Below, piece by piece: positions 11,961-22,339 of a DNA stretch of 64,000 nt. Each line of letters begins with the position of its first letter. Within the stretch, counting starts at the first letter, position 1. The notes under the pieces are model-generated. The model was not told where the DNA came from, made no database searches, and was given only the letters and a program-made list of their open reading frames with translations. The translations under genes and the position numbers were made by a program. Source of the stretch: Apiosordaria backusii. Lineage: Eukaryota > Ascomycota > Sordariomycetes > Sordariales > Lasiosphaeriaceae. The stretch covers positions 620,001 through 684,000 of the forward strand of contig JAUKTV010000007.1 in the NCBI GenBank assembly GCA_030549205.1, read 5' to 3'.

Positions 11961-14450
11961 ATGATGGGATATAAGGGGACAACAGCATTTTTATTTTATT
12001 TTGTGTCATTTTGGTTGTGTGACTTTGGGGTTTGTGAAGTCAAGAAGGGATGGCCAGGGCCATGGGAGAAGTATATCAGAGCGCCAGAAAACAAGAGGAG
12101 GATTGAGCCGAGGAAGATATGGAAAACTGAGGGGGATGTCCAGGTTCGAACTGATGATGGCAAAGAGTTGGTCATTATCAAGGAGGGCGCGTGGGTGACC
12201 TGGGAATTTGACGAGAACATCTCTGGGAGGTAAGTGCTCGTGGTATATGTCACTTTGACAAGAGACACTGATATTGATCTGTCAGGGCATGTCTCATCGT
12301 CGAGGACACTCCGGGAGGTCTCACAGAGGTTAACCTGGCTTACTCGGAGTCCTATCTCTTTGCTGGCCCCATACCTGACGCCACGACAGACAGGCAGGCC
12401 AGAGATTTACCTCTGCCGTTGAGGATCCCTAAGCAAAAAGGCAAAGTTTGTGTCGGGAAAGAGTTTGTCAGGGGCGCGTTTAAATACTTTACTGTCCACC
12501 TCCCTTCTTCTGATCACCAAGAAAACAGCCCGCAAACTTGGTTACAGAGCGTTTGGCAAACCAGCCAGAAAACACTCTTCGGGACCAAACCACATAAAAA
12601 GAAGAAACAGATTGCGATATCCTCAGTCTGGGTAAACTGCACCTCGTTCCCCTCCCAGGGCAATAACGGTCGAGCCGCCTACACGGGGTATTTTTCCAGT
12701 TCGAGTCATTTGCTGAATCAAATCTGGTACGCCGGCGCCTACACCCTCCAGCTGGGCACCATCGACCCCCGCGAAGGGGGCGCGTTGATAGACTACAACC
12801 GCATCGTCGACCATAACGATTCCCCCACTGGATCATGGTACTCCAACTTCACCATCTCGGGCGGCACATCTGTCACGACCGACGGCGCAAAAAGAGACAG
12901 GATGGTCTGGCCGGGCGACATGTTTATTGCCATCCCCAGCATCGCCGTTTCCACCTCCGACTACCTCTCCATCAGAAATGCTTTGGAAATCATCTTTACG
13001 AATCAATACCCCGACGGTCGGCTGCCTTATGCAGGGCCCCCAATGGGGGTTACCGCCAACAGGGAATTCAGCGATACCTACCACCTCCACACACTCCTCG
13101 GCGTCCACAGCTACGTCCTCTGGTCCGGTGACCTCCCCTTCCTCGACAAAATCTGGCCGCAGTATTTATTTGCGCTGCACCACTCCCTCTCCCTCGTTGA
13201 CGACCTCTCCCTCGTCCACGTCACCTCCACCGCTGACTGGCTACGCCCAGGGATGACGGGTCACAACCTTGAAGCTTCCGCCTTGCTGCACACCGTCCTC
13301 TCCCGTTCCGCCACCCTGGCAACTTGGCTGGGGCACACCACCCCGCCTATCTGGCCTTCCACCCAGAAAACCCTCGAGACGGGACTGGCAAGGCTGTATT
13401 GCCCCGAACTGGGGTTATTCTCCGATAACATCGGCGCGCGGTCGTGTTACCCCTCGAAAGATCAGGGGTATGCTCCCATCCTCCCCCAAGACGGCAACTC
13501 CTGGCTTTTGATATCCCGCGCAAACCTCACCCCCTCCGGTCTCCCCTTCAGAAGTCCAAAATCCCGCTTTCGTTCCCCTACTCCGTTGCCAAATGGCCCG
13601 CCTACTAGGGGGGGGATATCGAAACTGCTGAGGGGGAGATGGGTTAAACACGGGGCGCCGTGTCCTGAATTCCCTAATACTATCAGCCCTTTTGCGTCGG
13701 GGTTTGAGTTGTTGGGGCATGTATATTCTGGGGAGGTGGACACAGCGGTGGAGTTAATGCTGTTGGAGTGGGGGTGGTTGGTTAATGGGGATGGGTTTAA
13801 TAATGGGAGTACGCTTGCGGAGGGGTATAGGATTGATGGGGATGTGCAGTATCCTGCGTATCCTAGCAGAGCGAGGAACTCGCTTGCGCATGGGTGGGCT
13901 AGTGGGCCGACGTGGGTGCTTACGCAGTGGGTGTTGGGGGTGGAAATAACGAAGCCCGGGGGGGAGGAGTGGGAGATAAAAGGGGGGGGTTGACGAGGTG
14001 GTTGGGGTGGGTTAGGGGGGGTGTGACGCTTGGAAAGGGGGGAGGGTGGAGGTTAAGGTTTGGAGGGTAAGAACGAGGGGAGGGAGCGGGAAGGGTCTGG
14101 TTTGGGAGATTAGGGCTGAGGGGGGGACGAAGGGGACGGTGATGGGGTATAAGGTTAAGGGGGAAGAGAGGGGGGTGTTTTTGTTGAGGGAGGGGGAAGA
14201 TGGGGAGAGGGTGGAAAGGTTGGGGTTGGGAGTGGTGAGGGTGGTAGGGGAGGATGAGGAGAGCTGGTATAAGAATGTGGTGGTGGAATATCAAGGGGAG
14301 GAGTGGGTGTTTGATGAGACGTGGAAGGAGCCGGAGATGGAAGAGAGGGAACAGGGGGCTGTGGATTGGGATGTTATGGAGCGGTATTTCAAGACGCCGG
14401 TGCCGGAGGGGTGGGATATTAGTTGGTTGAAGGAGGGACGTGATATGTAG
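11961..14450 (+). CDS. Secreted glycoside hydrolase family 78 (alpha-L-rhamnosidase-like), C-terminus frame-broken
   Basis: Exon 1 is 11961-12229 and exon 2 starts at 12286 after a 56-nt intron. GH78 enzymes remove terminal alpha-L-rhamnose from plant glycosides and pectin side chains. The first 25 residues form a signal peptide (FLFYFVSFWLCDFGVC), so it should be secreted. The (alpha/alpha)6 catalytic domain carries the hallmark DGAKRDRMVWPGD, then YPDGRLPY and, near the end, LAHGWASGPTWVLTQWVLGV. The open frame stops at 13991-13993 after 658 aa. The expected C-terminal beta domain continues in other frames: GGLTRWLGWVRGGVTLGK just after the stop, then a long frame to the TAG at 14450. Adding one G in each of two G runs (13982-13989, 14037-14042) would give 811 aa. 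A 49-nt intron 13989-14037 would also rejoin the frame, but its donor (GTTGAC) is poor. Confidence 0.8.
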
Positions 14451-15114
14451 GTTGCCAAGGTCGATATATATGTGTGAGGTGAACCATTTTGAGGGTATTG
14501 ACAATAAAGAACTGAGATTCTAGCCCCTATGTGTTGGAATTGGATCATATAACTCTTTAAGAAAGTTTCCTTAATTTTGTTAATTCCAAAATATAACCGT
14601 CCTACCCAGCCCGTGTCCCAAAATCTCAGATTCCAACGCAAACCCTCTATCTTGTATTTTGACAATCTCCAGTTCCATTATCCTCTCCAAGGCCTCAACC
14701 TTTCCCCATGACAATCCAGGCCGTCGACTCTGTCCGTCTTTCGCCAACTCCCAGTTTCGAATCAAGGATGTCACCTCTTCTACCTCTCCGTCTAAACCAC
14801 GCAGTCACGCATCCTTCCCGTATATTATGCCCGCTTGGCCAGAGTCATTCTAGCAACAAGGAAACAGAACCATCACCGGAGAAGAATCGCGTACTCCCCA
14901 AGATCAAAGCCTTGGGACCAGATCTACGCTGGGTCCCGAGTCCTCTGCCCAGTTCCACTGTTGATCATGATCTCAATATCGTTTGGGTGCGTGCGCTGCT
15001 GGTAACCAGAGCTGCAGTTATTTAGCGACTGTTTACTCTATCCAAACGGCAACACAGCTTCTAGATGAAACACAAGAGGAAGAAGGAAAAAGAAAAGCAA
15101 AAATAACACCAAGC
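14451..15114. other. Intergenic region between GH78 and the pol III-like element
   Basis: It contains a plus-strand ORF of 105 codons (14708-15025) with no recognisable domain. I do not call it a gene. Confidence 0.4.
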
Positions 15115-15415
15115 AAAAGCTCACCCGCCCCCCATTTCGGGGGGGGGCTACGAAAACCCAGTCGTGTAGGGTTTTACAGGGGGTTGGCTGGCGGCGGGGA
15201 GAGGTCTATTCCTGCGAAAATCTCGAAAGACTTTAGCAGGAATCGAACTCGAGGCGTCCACGGAGCAGTGTTTCCACTGGGCATTGTTAGTTGCCTGATC
15301 CGGGCCACCCTGCGCTCCTGCCAGCTGGGCTATTCGCACACATTATGAGCTGGTTTTGGCGTCGTGGGGTGGTTGTTGGAAGGAACGTGGTTGAACTAAT
15401 ATATATACCGTGGTC
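15115..15415 (-). ncRNA. Dispersed pol III-like element, copy A (TATA, A box, B box, hairpins)
   Basis: This is the reverse-complement copy of the element at 49249-49553. Read on the minus strand it has a TATA block (GGTATATATATTA, about 15398-15410), then TAGCCCAGCTGG at 15332-15321, which fits a tRNA A box. GTTCGATTCC at 15248-15239 fits a B box. An inverted repeat ATTCCTGC/GCAGGAAT and another AAAACCC/GGGTTTT follow, then a G/C hairpin and a short T4 stop at 15118-15115. From the segment CCCGGATCAGGCAACTAACA onward it is nearly identical to copy B; the roughly 60 nt between the TATA block and the A box differ. No tRNA cloverleaf can be closed. It could be a pol III RNA gene or a SINE-like repeat; the function is unknown. 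Confidence 0.6.
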
Positions 15416-16015
15416 TGGGACTTCTGGAGCAACAGTGGCTCGGTGATCTGTCGTCTGTTGCCGTTGGATATCTGTTTACATAGGTAGGTACCTACCTTAC
15501 ATACTGGAGCACTCTCGAGGGATCTGATCCTGCTCGTGATTCCATTTCCACAACCGCGACTCTGCGAGCTCTTCAAGACTTGCAGAGCTTTGTCTTGCGT
15601 CCTACACTATTCCCACTGCTTGCTTAATTACTGCGGTATCATGCAAATGTGATCCATATCCAACACCTTCCTTCCCCTTCAATGTTGTAGAATCGAAGAA
15701 CTGCGAACCCAAGTTTTTTTTGCGCATCAGTGACCCAATCTCATCAAAACTCGAACACCCACAAATTTCAAACAAAAAAAACGAAGCCATCGCCATTTTC
15801 AACTCGGTCGCTCTTCAAGATCCCCCCAGGCAACCCCGAGCACGTCCACCACGGGCCGAAAGCCCCACTTTTCCCCGAACAACTCGGCCTTGCCAAGCCC
15901 GTCTTTTGCGTGACGTCTACTTACCTTACCTGTTCACCCCTCCTTTTTCATCTCACAAACTCACAAAACACATTATTCATTCCCAACCTACAGGCATATC
16001 AAAATCAACAACAAA
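15416..16015. other. Upstream region of the thioesterase-like gene
   Basis: The last 250 bases are pyrimidine rich and end in CAACAAAATG, a good fungal start context. Short ORFs here appear to be chance. Confidence 0.4.
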
Positions 16016-16810
16016 ATGCCCCCCCGCATCCCCTCCCCCTCCGATTTTTCCGCCTTCCCCTCCCTCCAAATCCATGCCCCAGACCCCCCCGAATCAACCA
16101 CCACCCTCCTCCTCATCCTCCACGGCCTAGGCGACAACCCCCTCTCCTTCTCCGCCTTCCCCCGTTCTCTCAACCTCCCCTCAACCTACTGCCTCACGAT
16201 CCGAGGCGTATCCCCCCTCCCTCCTTCCCTCTTACCAGATCCAGCCCCGGCAAACGGGTGTTTTCACTGGGGGGATGACCTCACCCTCAACTCCCAAACC
16301 GGGGAACTTGACACTGACCCAGGCTTCACCAAAGCTCGCAAACTCATTCTTGACGATCTTATCCAGGGAGTCATCATCGACAAGCTTGGCTGGGAACACA
16401 GCGATATCATCATCTTTGGTTTCGGCCAAGGCGGGAGTCTAGCGCTTGGATTGGCGAGTAGTCTACGGCAACCACAACAATCACAACGAATTGAGGAGAT
16501 CACAGAGGAGGACAACAACACCGAGGGCAAGAACAAAGAATTCAAGGGGGTGATCAGTATCGGAGGAGCCCTGCCTCACTCCATGATCCCTACCATCTCC
16601 AACCGACAAAAAGTCACAACCCCCGCGCTGGTCATGTGCGGCCGGGAAAGCGAGGCCATTGCCGAAGATGCGGAGGACACCTTAAAGGAGGAGTTCCAGA
16701 ATGTGCAAATCGTCAGATGGAAAGGCAGGAGAGACGACGGGATGCCGAGAAACAGGGAGGAGGTCCTCCCCATGATGGAGTTTTTTGCTGAGAGGCTGAG
16801 GCAGCTTTAA
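16016..16810 (+). CDS. Acyl-protein thioesterase/carboxylesterase-like protein lacking the nucleophile serine
   Basis: A single exon of 264 aa with the phospholipase/carboxylesterase (LYPLA, PF02230-type) alpha/beta-hydrolase layout. It has LLLILHGLGDNP at about residue 33, corresponding to the oxyanion-hole loop, and HWGDD at about residue 83. The nucleophile elbow at about residue 134 reads GFGQGG instead of the usual GFSQGG. The late GGALPHS and ALVMCGRESEAI segments fit the strand that carries the acid residue. The final His expected near the C-terminus is also not obvious. The protein may be a pseudo-hydrolase. The first 250 coding bases are C-rich; the rest is balanced. Start context is strong. 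Family assignment is by motif only. Confidence 0.78.
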   Translation: MPPRIPSPSDFSAFPSLQIHAPDPPESTTTLLLILHGLGDNPLSFSAFPRSLNLPSTYCLTIRGVSPLPPSLLPDPAPANGCFHWGDDLTLNSQTGELDTDPGFTKARKLILDDLIQGVIIDKLGWEHSDIIIFGFGQGGSLALGLASSLRQPQQSQRIEEITEEDNNTEGKNKEFKGVISIGGALPHSMIPTISNRQKVTTPALVMCGRESEAIAEDAEDTLKEEFQNVQIVRWKGRRDDGMPRNREEVLPMMEFFAERLRQL

Positions 16811-16917
16811 CTCATGGAAACATGAAAGGCAAGGGGACCAAAATAATGGGAGGGCAAAGGAAAAAGGGATACTCATGATAGAAAAGAAAAGAAACAAGAG
16901 CAAAAGATAAGGCTTTT

Positions 16918-16990
16918 GATTTCGTCCAGGCTCGAACTGGAGACCTTCAGTGTGTTAGACTGACGTGATAACCAACTACACCACGAAACC
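16918..16990 (-). tRNA. tRNA-Val (anticodon AAC), no intron
   Basis: Read on the minus strand, a 73-nt cloverleaf starts at 16990. The acceptor stem GGTTTCG pairs with CGAAATC with one G-T pair. The anticodon stem TCAGT/ACTGA closes a CTAACAC loop with anticodon AAC. The T arm contains AGTTCGAGCCT. A T4 stop follows downstream on the same strand, near 16901-16905. Confidence 0.95.
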
Positions 16991-17192
16991 TCTGATTGGT
17001 TGACATCACAGCAACGGTTTAGCCGATATGGGGAAGGAAAATGGTACTACTCGACTCTGCACAGTAGTGGAAGGAGTTGGGCAGCACCGGAAAAAACAAA
17101 CTCATGATGATTGTTCATGTATTTGATAACAGTAAAACATGCTTCTTTTATTCCCGCCAACACATGTTATTGCTGTTTTGGTATACCTGCCT

Positions 17193-20100
17193 CTATTGAC
17201 TGCCCACTGCCTCCCCCTCATCATCATCAATCTTCACCACCCTCGGAGCCTTCTTCTTTTTCTTCTTCGCTACCCCCTCCCCTTCTTTACCCTCCCCAGT
17301 ATCTGCCTTCTTTTTCTTCTTCTTCACCACCACCGCCGCCCCCTCCCCAGTATCCTCCGCGGTCTTGACAACCTTCTTCTTCTTCTTCTTCGCCACCACG
17401 ATCCCCTCCACCGGCACCCCCTGCGCAACCTGGATCCTCTCATTCGCCCTCTGCATCTCCAACCTCAGCCTCTGCACCTCCTTCATCGCCTGCGCCATCT
17501 CCGCCTCCTCCTTCTGCTGTCTCTCATGCGCGAACCCGTCGTCTGGTTGTTGCTCATCTGTCAGACTTAACCCGCCCAAAACGCTCGAGTTGAACTGCAA
17601 CAAGCTCTTTTGCTTTGGTTTCTTGGACTTGGTAAGGTTGAAGCTATCAGAGTTGTTCTCCGAATCGTAACCGGGACGGCCGCCGGGGGTGGAGATACCG
17701 CTATTACCGCCACTGCCGCCGAGGGTTTCATCGGCTTCGATGACGATCTTTTGTCGGGGCTGTCGGGGTTGGTGTTGTTGCTGTCGGGATGGTCCAGACA
17801 CGGAGAGTTTTTCCAGGTCGAGGGACATGATAGGAATCGCATCGATATCCAGGTCTGGCCCATTTTCTTTTTGGAGAATGTTATGGATAGGCGTCGAGGT
17901 TCCTGTTTGACTTGATGACACATCCGGAATGTAGAACGGATCATCCTTATTACGTTCCCTCCTTTCAGCCTTTCTTCGCGCAACAATGTCGGCGTCGAGG
18001 TAGCTCTCCTCCCCGGCCTGTTGGTAAGAACTGCTGACTTCTTCCGGCGCATCGACTAGCCTCTCGATGGCTGGGCCGCTAGAGATGCTGGTGGGTGCCG
18101 GACGTTGGTTGTAATACACCTCAAACTCGTCATCGCCCTGAGTAGGGAGCATCAATGAGTCTGCCTGTGCAAGCAGGCTGCCTAGGTTAGGATGAATGGG
18201 TTCATCCAGGTCCAACCCAGATGGGATAGGCACATTGTATTGAGCTCCTGGAGCAACCGAATTCAGCTCCCAGCCCGTGAACAAGGAGGGGATAGCCTGG
18301 GTAAGAAGCAAAGGCGCATCTTGCTGAACTTCGTCCGTTGATGGGGCTTGGCCGGACGCAGCTTCCGCGGTGAGCTTCAGCAGCTCGATAAATTCAACTG
18401 CTCGTTCCTGGACCTCCAGATAAGGATGTTGCGCTAAAGGCTCGAGTACGTGAATTACCCGCGCCATCAATAATGACAGAGACGACTTTCTCTCGGGTGT
18501 CCACAGCGCTTGATCGTCCCCAGCGACATGAGCAAAAAGCTTTGGAATCGACTGAAGACATGTGGCCAGCACCTCGGGATAATCCACCCGAGGCACAAGG
18601 CCTAGCATGTTCCTTAATGTGTCATCAGGTGACGACAATTGGAAAGCAAACTCGCCCACAACCCATGCTAATGGCTTCAAGGCCCCAGAGACAACGGGGC
18701 GGGAAGAAACTGTCTCGGTGTTAAGGCGCGAAACGATGACCTCTGCAGCCCGCACAGCAGCTGGCCTCACAGCCTTCACCTTCACAGCCACATTCCTAAG
18801 CTCGTTCACAATCTTTTCCGAGATATCAACTGCCGGCTTTGAGGACGAAAGGCTGTCGGAGTCGAGACGGGTGCGAGGAGGTGGAGCGATGCGAACTAGC
18901 TGGGTGAGTACGTCGATGTACCAGTCAAAGTCGATCACGTTGGCGTAGTTGCTTTGAGAGCACATGCCCAATATCCGGCCGATCACATCAATCGTGTAGT
19001 CGTCTGGCAGAGGGGCTGCTTGTTCTGGGGACTTGGCACGCCGACCAGAGCCATCATCACTGGAATCGTCCAGGTCTTGGCCATCAAGTCCGTTTTGTTG
19101 CTGTGCCAAAGCACTTGATGAAGCTTTGAGCTGCCTCATCAGACGGCTGACAATGGATAGTAAGTTGTCACTGCTGACCATTCCCTGCACTAGGTCAAGC
19201 GCTTTGATTCTGATGGAGATATCCTCACTGTCAATGCATTCCAGTATAACATCCTCTTGCTCGGCAACAAGCATTGGATGAGTGGTGACGATACGATTGA
19301 AGGCCAACAGAGCAACATATTTTACTGGTAGTGGATATCATGTCAGCCAGACTCTAGAAGATCAACAGAAGAGCTACTCACGATTTGGATCGCTGTTGAT
19401 TGATACCATGCCCCTTAGTTTGGAAACACAGAGCGATGCAACCTCTTCGCGAGCAGAGAAGTCCTCCCCATCACCCAAGATGCCACCTTGAATGATACCG
19501 TTAATGCATTCATACAGAAGGGACATCGCAGGAGTGGTTTTAATGAGGTTGGTTAATGGTGGTAGCAGCTTTCGTACTAGACGCGGCTCAAGAGGGGTCA
19601 AGGTCGCGAACTGTATGCAAGTTAGACCAAACGTCGGAGGGACAATGCGTCAGTATAGGGCTCTCACCAGTTTGATGAGTTTGATGGCCATCCAATTATT
19701 CCCACCGTCCACCAACAGCTCAAACAGTCGTGGTGCTAATGGGAGGAAATCTTGTGGTCTCCTCCACCCCAGTTCACACACCACGTTGACAATAGCGGCC
19801 GTCACACTCGGGTCTTCGTCCTTATCCATCAACCGTTCTTTGATCTTGGGCCATGCTGCACGAAGCGCTTCGGGGTAGACTAGTGCTAATCGGTAGAGGG
19901 TGACTACTGTCTTCTTTTTTATAGACGCATGAGAATGGGTAAGTCGTGGTACCAAGTCTCCTAGTAACGAGAGAGCGAGAGACGGCGTTACAAGATGTGG
20001 CAAGGCGGCGATCGGAAGCGTTATTGTCGTCGGGTGTGAGGAAGCAAGATCCTTCTTCAGCAGGTTTGTTGCCATCATCAGGACATCGGTATCGGGACGG

Positions 20101-20477
20101 AAACTTTGGACAGCCCCTAAGTAGCCAACTCGCTTCTGGTGGTATTTTTGCGACGACATAACCTCCAGCACATGGAACGAAGCCCAAGACATGTCATGGC
20201 CATTCATCTCGAGGTAGATCAGCTTGAGCAAGGCGGTGGCCTTGAGGTCTGTTTGGGGGGTCAGCTCGAACACCAAATGGAGAAGAGTATCTTGACGACG
20301 GACCCATATCTGGACTGCGTATTTCGGACCGGCATTCTTTCAGACAATTCTGTATGTACTCCTTCTCGTTCCCCTTGTGATTGCGCAGACCTCTAATGAG
20401 GTCGTACAACGATTTCTCGAACCTGCACCACGTCAGCACCACTCAGACATCGGGAACATGGCAAGGCCGGCGCACAT
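17193..20477 (-). CDS. APL5: AP-3 adaptor complex delta subunit
   Basis: Minus-strand exons 20477-20476, 20422-20304, 20248-19668, 19610-19382 and 19324-17193 sum to 3063 nt (1020 aa). AP-3 delta is the large subunit of the coat that sorts cargo from Golgi/endosome to the vacuole. The Adaptin_N repeat domain spans about residues 1-540: FEKSLYDLIRGLRNHKGNE, then KATALLKLIYLEM, ASFHVLEVMSS, KYHQKRVGYLGAVQSF, TPLEPRLVRKLLPPL and LVQGMVS. A Ser/Pro-rich hinge follows. The C-terminus has three KKKKKK blocks separated by acidic spacers. The 55-nt intron 20303-20249 has a GCTGAC branch site. The first exon is the weak point: the best frame-compatible model splits the start codon, AT at 20477-20476 and G at 20422, around a 53-nt intron with donor GTGCGC. 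A longer leader exon further upstream cannot be excluded. Confidence 0.9.
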
Positions 20478-21174
20478 GGCTGCAGTCTTCCAGTTTCAGT
20501 AGTGTATCGCTCAGGTGTTCGTATGCGCGCGTATATCTGGGGAGAGTCGAGGCTGAATATCGGGAAGCTTAGCTCGACGATCGCAGTACCTGGACCAGGG
20601 ATTGAATCGCGGGGATGTCAAGGGACACTGTGCTGTCGCGGGGTTCAGCGGCGGAGGGGGGCCCTGTAGGATTTGTGAAGGAGGGATGATGAATGGACGG
20701 TAAGGTCCGTAGTAAGCATCTTGTGTCGACCGTCGTCAGCAAGCTCGCAGACAATTCTGCGCAGAGTTCGCGGGCTTGCGCAACTGTCAATCAACAAGCT
20801 CCAGTCTGAATGCTGTCTTGTTGCACCTCCCGGTCGCCCAAGGTGGGTTGGCCGCACGTCACCGTACAGTGTGTTTCAGTGGACATGGAACCCAGGTTGG
20901 CACTGTATTCGGGGCGGAACAAGCTCCCACCGCGGCCAGATCGACAGGGAAGGCCCGAGCTCTGAACTGAACCACATGAAGGCCTTGGCATCGCTTCAAG
21001 GTCCCCACTCTCCACATCCCGTCGTTCAACTGGCAGCTGTTGCTTGGTGTTCCTGAATTCCAACATTGAACACTCGACAACAACACATCAGCCATCAACC
21101 ATTAGACCGTATCGCCGTTCTCCCGATTCCGATCGAAAACCCATTACCATTGAATATTCCATCTACGAGGATCA
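20478..21174. promoter_or_regulatory. Divergent promoter region AP-3 delta/EMC2
   Basis: About 700 bases lie between the opposite start codons. A minus-strand ORF (20790-20569) ends with a plausible GTACTG donor and could belong to an extra 5' exon of AP-3 delta, but its phase does not fit the best acceptor. No regulatory motif was recognised. Confidence 0.4.
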
Positions 21175-22339
21175 ATGGCCCCATCCCTCATCCGCTCGCC
21201 GGTTCAGCTGCCTCCGGTTGAGGCGTTGGCCCTCTCACAACAAGCTCCCGCCATCCTCCAGAGCTCGCCGAGCACCGTGTCATCATCCGCTCTGGGTTCG
21301 TTGTTTTCTGCTGCTGAGAAGCCCGAGCTATGGATACAATACGAAAACCTGATTCTCTCCAGTCTCCGGACTGGTGATGACAGGGCTGCACAGGAATGCC
21401 TCGATCGACTGGTTGCTCGTTTTGGAAACAACGATCGGGTGAAGGCGCTGGGGGGGCTAATCAAGGAGGCCCAGGCCCAAAATAATGGCGAATTGGAAAA
21501 GATTCTGAAGGAATACGATCAAATGCTTGAGGAGAACAACACCAATCTTGTTCGTGAATCACATACATTTCCCTTCTGTTGTGTCATCTATCCAAGATTG
21601 GCTAAGAACTAATCACGTCTCTACAGCCTATCATGAAGAGACGCATTGCTCTCCTGCGATCCATGGGCCGCCTCTCGGATGCGGCCTCAGCCCTGGTGCA
21701 GCTCCTCGATTTCTCCCCGACCGATTCCGAAGCTTGGTCTGAGCTGTCGGATCTCTACTTTTCCCAGGGGTTGTACCCACAAGCGATCTACGCCATGGAA
21801 GAAGTCCTGATCCTGGCACCCAACGCATGGAATGTACGCAATGCCACCGTGGAACAGTCTAAGCCCTATGCTAATGGGTCCTTCAGGTACATGCTCGACT
21901 AGGCGAACTGCAATACATGGCCGCCACGGCTTCGGGTGCGACCAGTGGATCCTATCAGAAGCAGATGGCAGAAGCCATCAAGCGTTTCTCGCGAAGCATT
22001 GAGTTGTGCGATGACTATTTGCGAGGTTATTATGGCTTGAAACTGGTCAGATCTGCCGTTGGAGCTGCCAAGATGATATGGTTGCTGACCCCCTCCCAGG
22101 TCACCAAGAGACTTCTGAATGACAACACCAAGCCGGCTAAGCAGACGGATGATGAAGACTTCTCTCTCCCAGATTCCAACACCATCGAGCGACTCAATGA
22201 GCTGGCCACAGCAAAGTTGGCCGAGATTGTTCGGCATAGCAGTGCCCAAGACCGCGGTTGGAGAGGGTACGGTGCTGCTGAGGTTGCAGCTGCGCGGGAG
22301 CTTCTCTCCGAGGATGCGCCCTCGGGAATCGAGAGGTGA
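21175..22339 (+). CDS. EMC2: ER membrane protein complex subunit 2 (EMC2), TPR protein
   Basis: Four exons, 21175-21549, 21627-21833, 21887-22045 and 22100-22339, give 326 aa. EMC2 is the cytosolic TPR subunit of the EMC insertase for tail-anchored and multipass proteins. Diagnostic stretches are ELWIQYENLILSSL, RFGNNDRVKAL, PIMKRRIALLRSMGR, SPTDSEAWSELSDLYFSQGL, YPQAIYAMEEVLILAPNAWN, HARLGELQYMAA and RFSRSIELCDDYLRGYYGLKL. The C-terminus is a variable tail. Donors are variable (GTTCGT, GTACGC, GTCAGA). The last intron (22046-22099, 54 nt, branch GCTGAC) is a multiple of three without a stop, so intron retention would add 18 residues. Confidence 0.92.

Noticed and set aside
11427..11964. Gene upstream of GH78 on the plus strand
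   Set aside because: Two overlapping ORFs of about 90-100 codons have no domain, no codon bias and no consistent splice joining to each other.
15115..15415. 5S rRNA, U6 or SRP RNA gene
   Set aside because: None of the conserved core sequences of these RNAs that I know is present.
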